This document shows, piece by piece, positions 33,619 through 42,036 of a stretch of DNA of 64,000 nucleotides (position 1 is the stretch's first letter; the number at the start of each line of letters is the position of its first letter). The stretch lies in contig CAJTSF010000004.1 of the NCBI GenBank assembly GCA_910578985.1, positions 91,270-155,269 on the forward strand. Reading direction: 5' to 3'. This DNA is from an uncultured Odoribacter sp. (lineage in GTDB: Bacteria; Bacteroidota; Bacteroidia; Bacteroidales; Marinifilaceae). Position numbers and translations under genes: made by a program. The notes beneath the pieces were generated by a model. The model was not told where the DNA came from, searched no databases, and worked only from the letters and a program-made list of their open reading frames with translations.

Positions 33619-34971
33619 TTACCGGATTTCCGGCAGTTCGATGCCCTTGATTTTGCGGTAGAGGTTCAAGGCGTAGGAATCGGTCATGCCCGATACGTAA
33701 TCCACGACAGTCTGGATTTTCGTGTACATCGAATCCTCTTTGCTCACTTTGTATTGCTCCGGCATCACGGAGAGGATGTTGCGGGCGTAATAGGTTTCGG
33801 GTTTCAGGATGGCGTCGGTGTACTCTTTGAGAATCGTGCCGAGGATTTTGAAGCCGGCAATCTGAATCTGGGTAACCATGTTCGTGTGGTATATGCGTTC
33901 GTATGCCAGTTTCGTGCAGGCGTCGTATGCCGTCTTGCAGGTGCCTTCCACATGTTTGATGAGGGCGCTGTTGAACGTGCCTGCCATGATGGCGTCGTAG
34001 TGCCGGATGAAGACCTCCGCACAGGCGGTGATAAGCTTGTTGATGATGCCTGCACGCAGGAAAGCGATACGCTCGTTTTTGTCGGTGACCGTCTTGAAAG
34101 TGCGGGCGATGATTTTCAAATCTTCCTTGTCCCCGTTTTTGTCGTAGAAACTTTCCAGAATGGCGATGGTCTCGTCGTAAGAAAGTATCCGCAACTTGTG
34201 GGAATCTTCGATGTCCATAATCTGATAGCAGATGTCGTCCGCGGCTTCCACTAAATACACCAGCGGATGGCGGGCGTATTGCAACGGTTTTTCGCTGAGC
34301 ATGACGATATCCAGTTTCTCCGCCACCTCGCGGTAGATTTCCTTCTCGCTTTGGAAAAAGCCGTATTTGAACCCTTTGGCGTTGGCTTTTGTCGATTCGT
34401 AAGGGTATTTGACAATCGATGCCAGGGTGGTGTAGGTCATGGTGTAGCCTCCGGGACGGCGTCCGTTGAAGCTGTGGGTCAAGAGCCGGAAGGTATTGGC
34501 GTTTCCTTCGAAATGGCTCAAATCGTTCCACTCCTCGTCCGACAGGAGTTTTTTTAGGTAATTGCCTTCGCCCTCGCTGAAAAAGTAGGAAATCGCCTCT
34601 TCTCCCGAATGCCCGAACGGGGGATTGCCCAAGTCGTGCGCCAGGCACCCCGTGCTCACGATGGTGCCGATTTCCTCGAGCAGTTCCGGATTCTCCAGTT
34701 CCACCTGTTGCCGGCGGAGGAACTGGCTGACCTTGTTTCCCAGCGAACGTCCGACGCTGGCAACCTCCAGGCTGTGCGTAAGGCGGTTGTGGACGAAGAT
34801 GTTGCCCGGCAGGGGGAATACTTGCGTCTTGTTTTGCAGCCGGCGGAAGGGTGAGGAGAAGATTAACCGGTCGTAATCGCGTTGGAACTGCGAGCGGTCG
34901 TGCGAGTGGAACAGCGATGTCCTGTTGCCGGGATGGTAACGCTGGGCGGAGAGGAGTTTATTCCAATTCAT
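33619..34971 (-). CDS. dgt: Deoxyguanosinetriphosphate triphosphohydrolase (dGTPase)
   Basis: 450 residues from the ATG at 34971 (MNWNKLLSAQRYHPGNRTSL); an upstream in-frame ATG at 35010 lies inside the preceding terminator. HD-domain signatures are VHNRLTHSLEVASVGRSLG and CLAHDLGNPPFGHSGEEAI, with DDICYQIMDIED further on. It hydrolyses dGTP or other dNTPs to the nucleoside and triphosphate and so limits nucleotide pools. It converges with sprA. Confidence 0.93.
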   Translation of the reverse strand: MNWNKLLSAQRYHPGNRTSLFHSHDRSQFQRDYDRLIFSSPFRRLQNKTQVFPLPGNIFVHNRLTHSLEVASVGRSLGNKVSQFLRRQQVELENPELLEEIGTIVSTGCLAHDLGNPPFGHSGEEAISYFFSEGEGNYLKKLLSDEEWNDLSHFEGNANTFRLLTHSFNGRRPGGYTMTYTTLASIVKYPYESTKANAKGFKYGFFQSEKEIYREVAEKLDIVMLSEKPLQYARHPLVYLVEAADDICYQIMDIEDSHKLRILSYDETIAILESFYDKNGDKEDLKIIARTFKTVTDKNERIAFLRAGIINKLITACAEVFIRHYDAIMAGTFNSALIKHVEGTCKTAYDACTKLAYERIYHTNMVTQIQIAGFKILGTILKEYTDAILKPETYYARNILSVMPEQYKVSKEDSMYTKIQTVVDYVSGMTDSYALNLYRKIKGIELPEIR

Positions 34972-35008
34972 GGCGGGTTGTTTTACGTGTCGGATGGCGG
35001 TTAAAGAC

Positions 35009-35045
35009 AAAAGGTCAAAGCCCTGTGTGTGGGCTTCAACCTTTT
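35009..35045 (-). terminator. Terminator after the CoA-transferase gene
   Basis: Stem AAAAGGT.AAAGCCC with GGGCTT.AACCTTTT around a seven-base loop; on the minus strand it ends in TTTTGTCTTT. It lies 18 bases beyond the CoA-transferase stop and before dgt. Confidence 0.7.
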
Positions 35046-35062
35046 GCGCCGATTTATTGAGT

Positions 35063-36370
35063 TTATTTTGTCACAAAGTGGAAATGGCTTCCGAACCGCT
35101 CGAAGGCAGCTTGGTCCAGTTCCTCCTGGCACTGCGGGGCAGCGATGGCAATCAATGCCTTGGCGCGGTCCTGCATCGTCTTTCCGTAGAGGTCGGCAAC
35201 ACCGTACTCCGTTACCACGTAATGCACATCGAAGCGGGTCGTCACCACGCCTGCGCCGCACATCAGCGTCGGGCTGATTTTGCTTACTCCCTTGGCGGTC
35301 ACCGCAGGCATCGCGATAATCGGCTTGCCGCCTTCGCTGGCTGCCGCTCCGCGGATGAAATCCAACTGTCCGCCGCAACCGCTGTAGAACTTGCATCCCA
35401 ACGAATCGGCATTCACCTGTCCCGTCAGGTCAATGGACAAAGCGGAGTTGATGGCGGTCATTTTCGGCTGCTGCGCGATGATATACGGGTCGTTCGTGTA
35501 GCCGACGTCCATCATTGCCACGGCAGGGTTGTCGTCGATAAAATCATACACCTCTTTGGACCCCATGAGGAACGTCGATACGATTTTCCCCTTGTCGAAT
35601 TTCTTGTTGCAGTTGTTGATGACCCCTTTATAGTAAAGCGGCAACACGCCGTCCGCGAACATTTCCGTGTGGATGCCGAGGTTCTTGTGGTTTCCCAGCT
35701 GCGACAGCACGGCGTTCGGGATAGCACCGATACCCATTTGCAGACAAGCTCCGTCCTCGATGAGTCCGGCACAGTTCTTGCCGATTTGGATATCTTGCTC
35801 CGAGGGTTGTGCCGGTTTGGCTTCAATCAGCGGCGTATTGTCCTCGCAGAAGATGTCGATGGCCGACAGCGGGATGATGGCATCTCCCCAGGCGCGCGGC
35901 ACATTCGGGTTAATCACGGCGATGACCGTCTTGGCAGTCTGTACAGCAGCCAGCGTGGCATCCACGGAAGTACCCATCGACACATATCCGTGCTTGTCCG
36001 GGGGGCATACCTGAATCATGGCCACGTCCACCGGTGTTGCACCGATGCGTATCAACTTCTGCGTTTCGCTCAAGTGCACGGGGATATAGTCCGCCCAGCC
36101 GTCTTGGGTCGCTTTCCGAACGTTGTGTCCCACGAAGAACGATTCCAACTGGAATACTCCCTCAAACTCCTGCTCCGCGTACGGTGCGCTGCCTTCCGTG
36201 TGCAGGTGCTGCAATTTCACGCCTTTCAATTCACCGGCGCGTCCCCGCTCGCAAAGAGCCTGAATCAATCCCTGCGGCGCGCACGCCACGCTGTGGATGT
36301 GGATGCGGTCGCCGGATTTCACGACTTTCACCGCTTCCTCGAATGATACTGTTTTAATTCCCTGATACAT
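35063..36370 (-). CDS. Acetyl-CoA hydrolase/transferase family: probable 4-hydroxybutyrate or butyryl-CoA:acetate CoA-transferase
   Basis: 435 residues. The N-domain (FEEAVKVVKSGDRIHIHSVA, HLSETQKLIRIG, VCPPDKHGYVSMGTSVDATL) and C-domain carry the catalytic Glu in GIHTEMFADG and the acyl-CoA site region GCGGQLDFIRGAAASEGGKP. The length and the AbfT-like pattern fit 4-hydroxybutyrate/butyrate CoA-transferases more than plain acetyl-CoA hydrolases of about 500 residues. It would exchange CoA between acetyl-CoA and short-chain acids at the end of fermentation. Substrate is inference. It follows smpB after 22 bases. Confidence 0.85.
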   Translation of the reverse strand: MYQGIKTVSFEEAVKVVKSGDRIHIHSVACAPQGLIQALCERGRAGELKGVKLQHLHTEGSAPYAEQEFEGVFQLESFFVGHNVRKATQDGWADYIPVHLSETQKLIRIGATPVDVAMIQVCPPDKHGYVSMGTSVDATLAAVQTAKTVIAVINPNVPRAWGDAIIPLSAIDIFCEDNTPLIEAKPAQPSEQDIQIGKNCAGLIEDGACLQMGIGAIPNAVLSQLGNHKNLGIHTEMFADGVLPLYYKGVINNCNKKFDKGKIVSTFLMGSKEVYDFIDDNPAVAMMDVGYTNDPYIIAQQPKMTAINSALSIDLTGQVNADSLGCKFYSGCGGQLDFIRGAAASEGGKPIIAMPAVTAKGVSKISPTLMCGAGVVTTRFDVHYVVTEYGVADLYGKTMQDRAKALIAIAAPQCQEELDQAAFERFGSHFHFVTK

Positions 36371-36392
36371 AATTATATTACTATTTAATAAA

Positions 36393-36842
36393 CTATCGTT
36401 TCATCGCCCGGTCCATGTCCTTCTTCGCATCCTTCAGTTTCAGCGTCTCGCGTTTGTCATACTCCTTCTTTCCTTTCGCCAGCGCGATGCGCATCTTCGC
36501 GTATCCCTTTTCGTTCAGGAACACCCGCACCGGTACAATCGTCAGTCCCGACTCCTTCACCTTCCGCTCCAGCTTGACCAGCTCTTTGTGAGTGAGCAGC
36601 AACTTCCGTTCCCGCCGCTCCTCGTGGTTGTAATAGGTGCCCAGTTTGTATTCCGAGATATTCATCCCTTTCACCCACAGCTCACCCCGGTGGAAATAGC
36701 AGTACGAATCCACCAGGCTCGCCTTGCCTGCCCGGATGGACTTGATTTCCGTGCCCGTAAGCACGATGCCTGCGTTATATTCTTCCAAGAACTCGTAGTC
36801 GAACGAGGCCCTGCGGTTGCGTATATTTACATCGTTTCCCAT
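36393..36842 (-). CDS. smpB: SsrA-binding protein SmpB
   Basis: 149 residues with the SmpB pattern: NIRNRRASFDYEFLEEYNAG, GTEIKSIRAGKASLVDSYC, YKLGTYYNHEERRERKLLL and a basic C-terminal helix KKEYDKRETLKLKDAKKD. It binds tmRNA and delivers it to stalled ribosomes. The tmRNA gene is not seen here. The gene lies 19 bases after the membrane protein gene. Confidence 0.96.
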   Translation of the reverse strand: MGNDVNIRNRRASFDYEFLEEYNAGIVLTGTEIKSIRAGKASLVDSYCYFHRGELWVKGMNISEYKLGTYYNHEERRERKLLLTHKELVKLERKVKESGLTIVPVRVFLNEKGYAKMRIALAKGKKEYDKRETLKLKDAKKDMDRAMKR

Positions 36843-36861
36843 CTCTTTCTGCTCTTTTTCG

Positions 36862-37437
36862 TTACACCCTGCCCGCCGTCATGCCGAACAGCATCGCCAG
36901 CACCTGGTGTATGATTGTCGGGAGGCTGATAATCGACAGCGAGGCGATGACCAGCAGGTTGGTCCGTTGGTTGCCCGGCACTTCTTCCAATGCCTGTACG
37001 CCCACATACAGGATGTGGATGAAAAACAGGCTCGCCAGCATGAACAACTGTCCCACGAACACATTCCCCAGCGCCGCCCCGATGCTCCGGAAAGCGATGA
37101 ACACCTCCGCGCTGTACACCGTCAGCGGCAATGCCGTTTCCCGCCATTCCTCCATTTTCCCCCTCATGTACTCCTGCACCAGCCGGTAGGCGGCGTATGT
37201 GCCTGCCGCCGATGCGGTGAAATGGATGAATGCCGTCCCTGCCGCCTGCCATATCGAGTGGTTGATTAGCCCCACGGGAATACTTACGGCGGAGAAGAAC
37301 GCGGCACACGGAATGAGATGCCCCACCATCAACCGGCGCTCTTCGACAGGCTCGCGGAATATCCGCGCCCATTCTTCCGCCGGGGCGGTTACCAATGCCC
37401 GCATGCGGGCATATATTTCCTTGTACTCCCTTTTCAT
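36862..37437 (-). CDS. Yip1-like multi-span membrane protein
   Basis: 191 residues from the ATG at 37437 (MKREYKEIYARMRALV). The in-frame ATG at 37446 would lie inside the -7 box, so it is rejected. After a cytoplasmic start containing PAEEWARIF there are about five hydrophobic segments (VGHLIPCAAFFSAVSIPVGL, AAGTAFIHFTASAAGTYAAY, GQLFMLASLFFIHILYVGV, LLVIASLSIISLPTIIHQVL), the layout of Yip1-domain proteins. Function unknown. Confidence 0.75.
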   Translation of the reverse strand: MKREYKEIYARMRALVTAPAEEWARIFREPVEERRLMVGHLIPCAAFFSAVSIPVGLINHSIWQAAGTAFIHFTASAAGTYAAYRLVQEYMRGKMEEWRETALPLTVYSAEVFIAFRSIGAALGNVFVGQLFMLASLFFIHILYVGVQALEEVPGNQRTNLLVIASLSIISLPTIIHQVLAMLFGMTAGRV

Positions 37438-37443
37438 TCCTTG

Positions 37444-37451
37444 CAAAGGTA
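37444..37451 (-). promoter_or_regulatory. -7 box (TACCTTTG) of the Yip1-like/smpB/CoA-transferase unit
   Basis: On the minus strand TACCTTTG is followed after six bases by ATG (37437), so the transcript would start at or very near the start codon, with almost no leader. Confidence 0.6.
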
Positions 37452-37463
37452 TTTATTTAAAAC

Positions 37464-37494
37464 AAAAAAACGAGGGAAACTCCCTCGTTTTTTT
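37464..37494 (-). terminator. Terminator of the methylmalonyl-CoA decarboxylase operon
   Basis: Stem ACGAGGGA/TCCCTCGT extended by A and T tracts on both sides (seven A left, eight T right) with a three-base loop. It works in either direction on paper and lies 21 bases after the decarboxylase beta stop. Confidence 0.85.
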
Positions 37495-37514
37495 TATTGC
37501 CTTGTGTCTGTGGT

Positions 37515-38777
37515 TTATCCTAAGAACGACAGCAGGATACCGGCAGCCACCGCGGAGCCGATAACGCCGGCAACATTGGGACCCATGGCGTGCATGAGCA
37601 GGAAATTGCCGGGGTTGGCTTCCTGGCCGACCGTCTGCGATACCCGGGCAGCCATCGGTACGGCGGATACGCCGGCAGAACCGATGAGCGGGTTGATTTT
37701 ATTCTTCAGGAACAGGTTCATGAATTTCGCCAGCAGTACTCCGCCGCCGGAGCCGATGCTGAATGCCACCACGCCGATAATCAGGATTGCCAGCGTCTGC
37801 AAGTTCAGGAATGCCCCTGCGGTGGTCGTCGCTCCCACGGAGATGCCCAGGAAAATGGTGCAGATATTCATCAATTCGTTCTGCACGGTTTTGCTCAGGC
37901 GTTCCGTTACGCCGCTTTCACGCAACAGGTTGCCCAACATCAGGCAGCCGATGAGCGGTGCAGCCGACGGCAACAGGAAAGACACGAATGCAGTCACCAC
38001 GATGGGGAAAACAATCTTTTCCTGTTTGGACACTTTCCGGAGTTGCTTCATGACGATTTCCCGCTCTTTCCGGGTGGTCAGGGCGCGCATGATGGGCGGC
38101 TGGATGACAGGCACCAGCGCCATGTAGGAATACGCCGCCACGGCAATCGGTCCCAGCAGGTTGGGGGACAGTTTGGACGTCAGGTAAATCGCCGTCGGAC
38201 CGTCGGCACCGCCGATGATACCGATAGAGCCCGCTTCCTGGAAGTTGAAGCCCAAGCTCAACGCTGCCACGAAAGTCACGAAGATGCCGATTTGTGCGGC
38301 AGCCCCCAGCAGGAAACTCTTCGGGTTCGCCAGCAGCGGACCGAAATCCGTCATGGCGCCCACGCCGATAAAGATGATACAAGGGTAGATGCCCAATTTG
38401 ACACCCAAATACAGATAGTCCAGCAGACCCACGTTATTCGCGTCGATGAAGTTGTTCCAATGCACGTGCCCGCCCTCGAACAGTTCCGGGTGGTACAATC
38501 CCGCACCCGGCAGGTTCGTGAGCAGCATACCGAAAGCAATCGGCAGCAGCAACAGCGGTTCGAACTTCTTCACAATCGCCAGATAAAACAGCACGCAGGC
38601 GATGAGAATCATCACCAAGCAGAGCCAATTCCCCGACAATTGTGCGAATCCCGTGTCGTTGATGAATTTCGCCATGCTCTCGTTCAGTGCAGTTTCCTCG
38701 GCACTGGCGGCGAACGGCGTGATGAACAGTCCCAAGAAAGCGACTATTCTCCAAAGGTATTTTTTCATTTGTTTCAT
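37515..38777 (-). CDS. mmdB: Sodium-pumping decarboxylase beta subunit (methylmalonyl-CoA/oxaloacetate decarboxylase)
   Basis: 420 residues. A signal-like first helix is followed by about nine hydrophobic segments. Conserved OadB/MmdB regions include IFIGVGAMTDFGPLLANP, the Asp in GIIGGADGPTAIYLTSKL and GSGGGVLLAKFMNLF with INPLIGSAGVSAVPMAARV. The subunit decarboxylates carboxybiotin and uses the energy to export Na+. It is the last gene of mce-mmdA-oadG-carrier-beta. The mce gene in the operon favours methylmalonyl-CoA as substrate (propionate branch). Confidence 0.94.
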   Translation of the reverse strand: MKQMKKYLWRIVAFLGLFITPFAASAEETALNESMAKFINDTGFAQLSGNWLCLVMILIACVLFYLAIVKKFEPLLLLPIAFGMLLTNLPGAGLYHPELFEGGHVHWNNFIDANNVGLLDYLYLGVKLGIYPCIIFIGVGAMTDFGPLLANPKSFLLGAAAQIGIFVTFVAALSLGFNFQEAGSIGIIGGADGPTAIYLTSKLSPNLLGPIAVAAYSYMALVPVIQPPIMRALTTRKEREIVMKQLRKVSKQEKIVFPIVVTAFVSFLLPSAAPLIGCLMLGNLLRESGVTERLSKTVQNELMNICTIFLGISVGATTTAGAFLNLQTLAILIIGVVAFSIGSGGGVLLAKFMNLFLKNKINPLIGSAGVSAVPMAARVSQTVGQEANPGNFLLMHAMGPNVAGVIGSAVAAGILLSFLG

Positions 38778-38799
38778 TCTAACACAGTTTTACGGTGAA

Positions 38800-39240
38800 T
38801 CATGCCAAGTCAATCAATTTGTCTTCCTGTGCCACCGCTTGTCCCGGCGTCACATGAATGGCTTTCACTTGTCCGTCCTTGTCTGCCATGATATTGTTTT
38901 CCATCTTCATCGCTTCCATGACAATCAGGACCTCCCCGCGTTTCACCTGGTCGCCCACCTTGACATTGACGGACGAGATGGTACCCGGCAGCGGAGCCTT
39001 GATGCTGGCGGCAGAGCCGGAGCTCTGCGGTGCGGACACATGCACCTGCGGCGCGGCAGGGGCGGCGGGAGCGCTGCTTTTGCGGGCCACCGGCGCCACG
39101 GTTGCGGCGGGCGTGTTTTTACTTTCATAGGTCACTTCATAAGAGATGCCGTTTACTTCTACGTTTGCTTTCTTGTGGTCCGTTACATCTACCGTGACGT
39201 CGAAATTGTTTCCGTCTATCGTGATTTTGAATTTATTCAT
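38800..39240 (-). CDS. mmdC: Biotin carboxyl carrier subunit of the decarboxylase
   Basis: 146 residues from the ATG at 39240 (MNKFKITIDGNNFDVTV). An Ala/Pro-rich linker in the middle (about 45-75) leads to a biotinyl domain with the biotin lysine in VMEAMKMENNI (near 113). It carries CO2 as carboxybiotin from the carboxyltransferase to the membrane beta subunit. It lies between oadG (11-base gap) and beta (22-base gap). Confidence 0.94.
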   Translation of the reverse strand: MNKFKITIDGNNFDVTVDVTDHKKANVEVNGISYEVTYESKNTPAATVAPVARKSSAPAAPAAPQVHVSAPQSSGSAASIKAPLPGTISSVNVKVGDQVKRGEVLIVMEAMKMENNIMADKDGQVKAIHVTPGQAVAQEDKLIDLA

Positions 39241-39251
39241 ATCCTCAGAAT

Positions 39252-39608
39252 TTAATACTTCATAGTCGTGTTTCTCATGCTGTAAATTTTGGAACTCCAC
39301 GGAGAGTAGCGTCTTTCCACCTCCTCGATGGTAATGACGTGCGGCTCTTCATCGTGGGCGTCGAAGTACAGGTGCATCGCCATCGCGATGGCAGCCTGTT
39401 CGTACGGCGTCGGATGAGTGTCCGTGTTTCCCGTCGTCGCGGGAACTGCTTCCGGCGACGATGTTTTTTCACTGCGGTTGAAAGAATTGATCATCTTGCT
39501 TTGCAGGTTGATGATCCAAATCAACACCACCAGCAGGCAAAAAACCGTTCCGATTCCGATTCCTGTAACCAGTAGCGCGAAGCCCCAGTTGATTGCTAAC
39601 ATCATCAT
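39252..39608 (-). CDS. oadG: OadG-like gamma/delta subunit
   Basis: 118 residues with a single N-terminal membrane segment (INWGFALLVTGIGIGTVFCLLVVLIWIINL, written here in overlapping parts as INWGFALLVTGIG and FCLLVVLIWIINL) and a polar tail with Thr/Pro and an AAIAMAMHLYF helix. This is the OadG/MmdD design that anchors and assembles the complex. It starts nine bases after mmdA. Confidence 0.85.
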   Translation of the reverse strand: MMMLAINWGFALLVTGIGIGTVFCLLVVLIWIINLQSKMINSFNRSEKTSSPEAVPATTGNTDTHPTPYEQAAIAMAMHLYFDAHDEEPHVITIEEVERRYSPWSSKIYSMRNTTMKY

Positions 39609-39617
39609 AATTCAGAA

Positions 39618-41180
39618 TTATAAAGGTATATTGGAATGTTTCTTCATCGGATTGGTCACGCGCTTGGTCTGCAGCGACTGGAAGGCACGAATGACGCGGA
39701 AACGGGTGTTACGCGGTTCGATGACATCGTCGATATAACCGTAGGATGCTGCCTTGTACGGGTTGGCAAAAGCCGTGTTGTATTCCTCCTCCTTGTCGGC
39801 GATGAACTTCTTCTTCTCTTCCGGGTCGGTGATGGCGGACAACTCTTTTCCGTAGAGCACCTCGATGGCTCCCTTGGCGCCCATCACGGCAATCTGTGCC
39901 GTCGGCCATGCGTAGTTGAAGTCGCCGCGCAACTGCTTGCAGGACATTACGTCATGCGCCCCGCCGTAAGACTTGCGCAGCGTGACGGTCACCTTGGGCA
40001 CCGTGGCCTCTCCGTAAGCGAACATCAGCTTCGCCCCGTGGGTGATGATGCCGCCGTACTCTTGCACGCGTCCCGGCAGGAATCCCGGCACGTCCACCAG
40101 CGTCAGGATGGGGATATTGAAGCAGTCGCAGAAGCGCACGAAGCGGGCAGCCTTGCGGGAGGACTCGATGTCCAGCACGCCGGCGTAGAAGCTCGGCTGG
40201 TTGGCGATGACGCCCACCGAACGTCCGCCCATGCGGCAGAAACCGACGATGATATTACGCGCATAGCGCTTGTGGACTTCCAGGAACTTGCCGTTGTCCA
40301 CGATGGCTTCGATGACTTCCATCATGTTGTAGGGCAGGTTCGGGTTGTCCGGAATCAGGCTGTTCAATTTGTCCTCCAGGCGGTCGATGGGGTCCTTGCA
40401 CACCATCATCGGCGCCTCCTCCAGGTTGTTCGAAGGTAGGTAGGACAGCAAATCGCGGATTAGGGAGATACCCTCCTCCTCGTTCTCCACCATAAAGTGG
40501 GACACGCCCGACTTCGTCGAATGAACCTCGGCGCCTCCCAGGTCCTCCGTGGTGATGTCCTCGCCCGTCACGGTCTTCACCACTTTCGGTCCCGTCACGA
40601 ACATATAGGAGGTCTGGTCCGTCATCAGGATAAAGTCCGTCAATGCCGGAGAATACACCGCACCGCCGGCGCACGGACCGAAGATGGCGGAAATCTGCGG
40701 AATCACGCCCGACGCCAGGATATTGCGTTCAAAAATCTCCGCATATCCTGCCAGGGAGTTCACCCCTTCCTGGATACGGGCACCGCCCGAGTCGTTCAGC
40801 CCGATGATCGGCGCACCGACCGTCATGGCTTTGTCCATGACCTTGCAGATTTTCTGCGCCAGCATTTCCGAGAGGGCACCCCCGAACACCGTGAAGTCCT
40901 GTGCAAACACGAACACCACGCGTCCGTTCACCGTACCCTGTCCCGTCACGACGCCGTCGCCCAAGAACTTCGTCTTTTCCATGCCGAAGTTGCTGCAACG
41001 GTGGGTGACGAACATGTCGAACTCTTCGAAGCTGTCCTCATCCAGCAACATGGCGATTCTCTCGCGTGCCGTATATTTGCCTTTCTTGTGCTGCGACTCG
41101 ATGCGCTTTTCTCCTCCGCCTAATTTGGCTTGCACCCGCAAGTCAATCAATTCCTTGACTTTATCTTGATTTGTGGCCAT
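39618..41180 (-). CDS. mmdA: Methylmalonyl-CoA decarboxylase alpha (carboxyltransferase) subunit
   Basis: 520 residues of the acyl-CoA carboxyltransferase family. Two crotonase-like halves carry the oxyanion-hole glycines GGARIQEGVNSLAGYAEIF and GPCAGGAVYSPALTDF, and, in the second half, DVPGFLPGRVQEYGGIITHG and RKSYGGAHDVM. It moves the carboxyl group from methylmalonyl-CoA to biotin. It lies 34 bases after the epimerase gene and nine before oadG. Confidence 0.95.
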   Translation of the reverse strand: MATNQDKVKELIDLRVQAKLGGGEKRIESQHKKGKYTARERIAMLLDEDSFEEFDMFVTHRCSNFGMEKTKFLGDGVVTGQGTVNGRVVFVFAQDFTVFGGALSEMLAQKICKVMDKAMTVGAPIIGLNDSGGARIQEGVNSLAGYAEIFERNILASGVIPQISAIFGPCAGGAVYSPALTDFILMTDQTSYMFVTGPKVVKTVTGEDITTEDLGGAEVHSTKSGVSHFMVENEEEGISLIRDLLSYLPSNNLEEAPMMVCKDPIDRLEDKLNSLIPDNPNLPYNMMEVIEAIVDNGKFLEVHKRYARNIIVGFCRMGGRSVGVIANQPSFYAGVLDIESSRKAARFVRFCDCFNIPILTLVDVPGFLPGRVQEYGGIITHGAKLMFAYGEATVPKVTVTLRKSYGGAHDVMSCKQLRGDFNYAWPTAQIAVMGAKGAIEVLYGKELSAITDPEEKKKFIADKEEEYNTAFANPYKAASYGYIDDVIEPRNTRFRVIRAFQSLQTKRVTNPMKKHSNIPL

Positions 41181-41214
41181 ACCTGATTGTTTGAAAATTT
41201 GTTGATTGTGAATA

Positions 41215-41619
41215 TTACTTCTTGCCGCACAGCTCGGTCAATACCCTGTTGGTCGATTTCGGATGCAGGAAGCCGATTTGCAATCCCTCTGCGCCTTTTC
41301 GCGGAGCCTTGTCGATCAGCTGGCAGCCGTTGTCGGCAGCTTCGTTCAGCGCCTGGGCGACATCCTCTACGGCGAAAGCCATGTGGTGCATACCCCCGCC
41401 GTTCTTCTCCACGAACTTGCCGATGGGGCCTTCCGGATCCGTAGACTCCAGCAACTCGATTTTTGTCTGTCCCACCATGAAGAAAGCGGTCTTCACTTTC
41501 TGGTCGGGCACCTCTTCCACGGCGTAACATTCCAGTCCTAAAACCTTTTCGTAAAAAGGAATCGCTTCATCCAAACTTTTCACGGCAATGCCGATGTGTT
41601 CAATGTGTGTCGGTTTCAT
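41215..41619 (-). CDS. mce: Methylmalonyl-CoA epimerase
   Basis: 134 residues of the vicinal-oxygen-chelate fold. Metal ligands are in HIEHIGIAVKSLDEAIPFYE (His near 8), FMVGQTKIELLE and GGGMHHMAFAVEDV. It interconverts (R)- and (S)-methylmalonyl-CoA, feeding the decarboxylase. It is the first gene of the operon and follows the promoter at 41671-41702. Confidence 0.95.
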   Translation of the reverse strand: MKPTHIEHIGIAVKSLDEAIPFYEKVLGLECYAVEEVPDQKVKTAFFMVGQTKIELLESTDPEGPIGKFVEKNGGGMHHMAFAVEDVAQALNEAADNGCQLIDKAPRKGAEGLQIGFLHPKSTNRVLTELCGKK

Positions 41620-41670
41620 AATCTTATTGAATTATAAATTAATAATTTGATTGATTCTTTAAAAACGCCC

Positions 41671-41702
41671 CAAAATTAGGGATTGTAATTGCGAAAATCA
41701 AA
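41671..41702 (-). promoter_or_regulatory. Promoter of the mce-mmdA-oadG-mmdC-mmdB operon
   Basis: On the minus strand TTTG (41702-41699), 20 bases, then TAATTTTG (41678-41671). The box ends about 50 bases before the mce start. The remaining gap 41703-42004 shows no gene I can support. Confidence 0.65.
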
Positions 41703-42004
41703 TAAAAAGAGAAGATTATTTTGAAACGGAATATACAAGTTCCTCCGTTGGCAGTCCCCATATCCTGTGCTTGTCGGTATCTTCTTCAATATAAGACCGA
41801 TACAACTATTTTTATTCTTTTGCTCAAATTCTGTTTTTATATTGCTTAAACCAAGGTTTCACCAAGGTTTTAACCGTAGAAGCATTGGAGAAATAATGAA
41901 TGGGAATTGGTATTCGGAACAGGCAACCTCATCTCCTGTTCGGCTCTTCGGCAGGCTATCGGATTTAAAAATCTTTTTCTTGATACAAATCAATGAAAAT
42001 TGTG

Positions 42005-42012
42005 TATTTTTG
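42005..42012 (+). promoter_or_regulatory. -7 box (TATTTTTG) of the aminopeptidase P gene
   Basis: Exact TAnnTTTG match 24 bases before the chosen start at 42037. A CTTG at 41979-41982 is a loose -33 candidate. Confidence 0.55.
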
Positions 42013-42036
42013 CCATTGCATTTAAATAGAAAAGAT

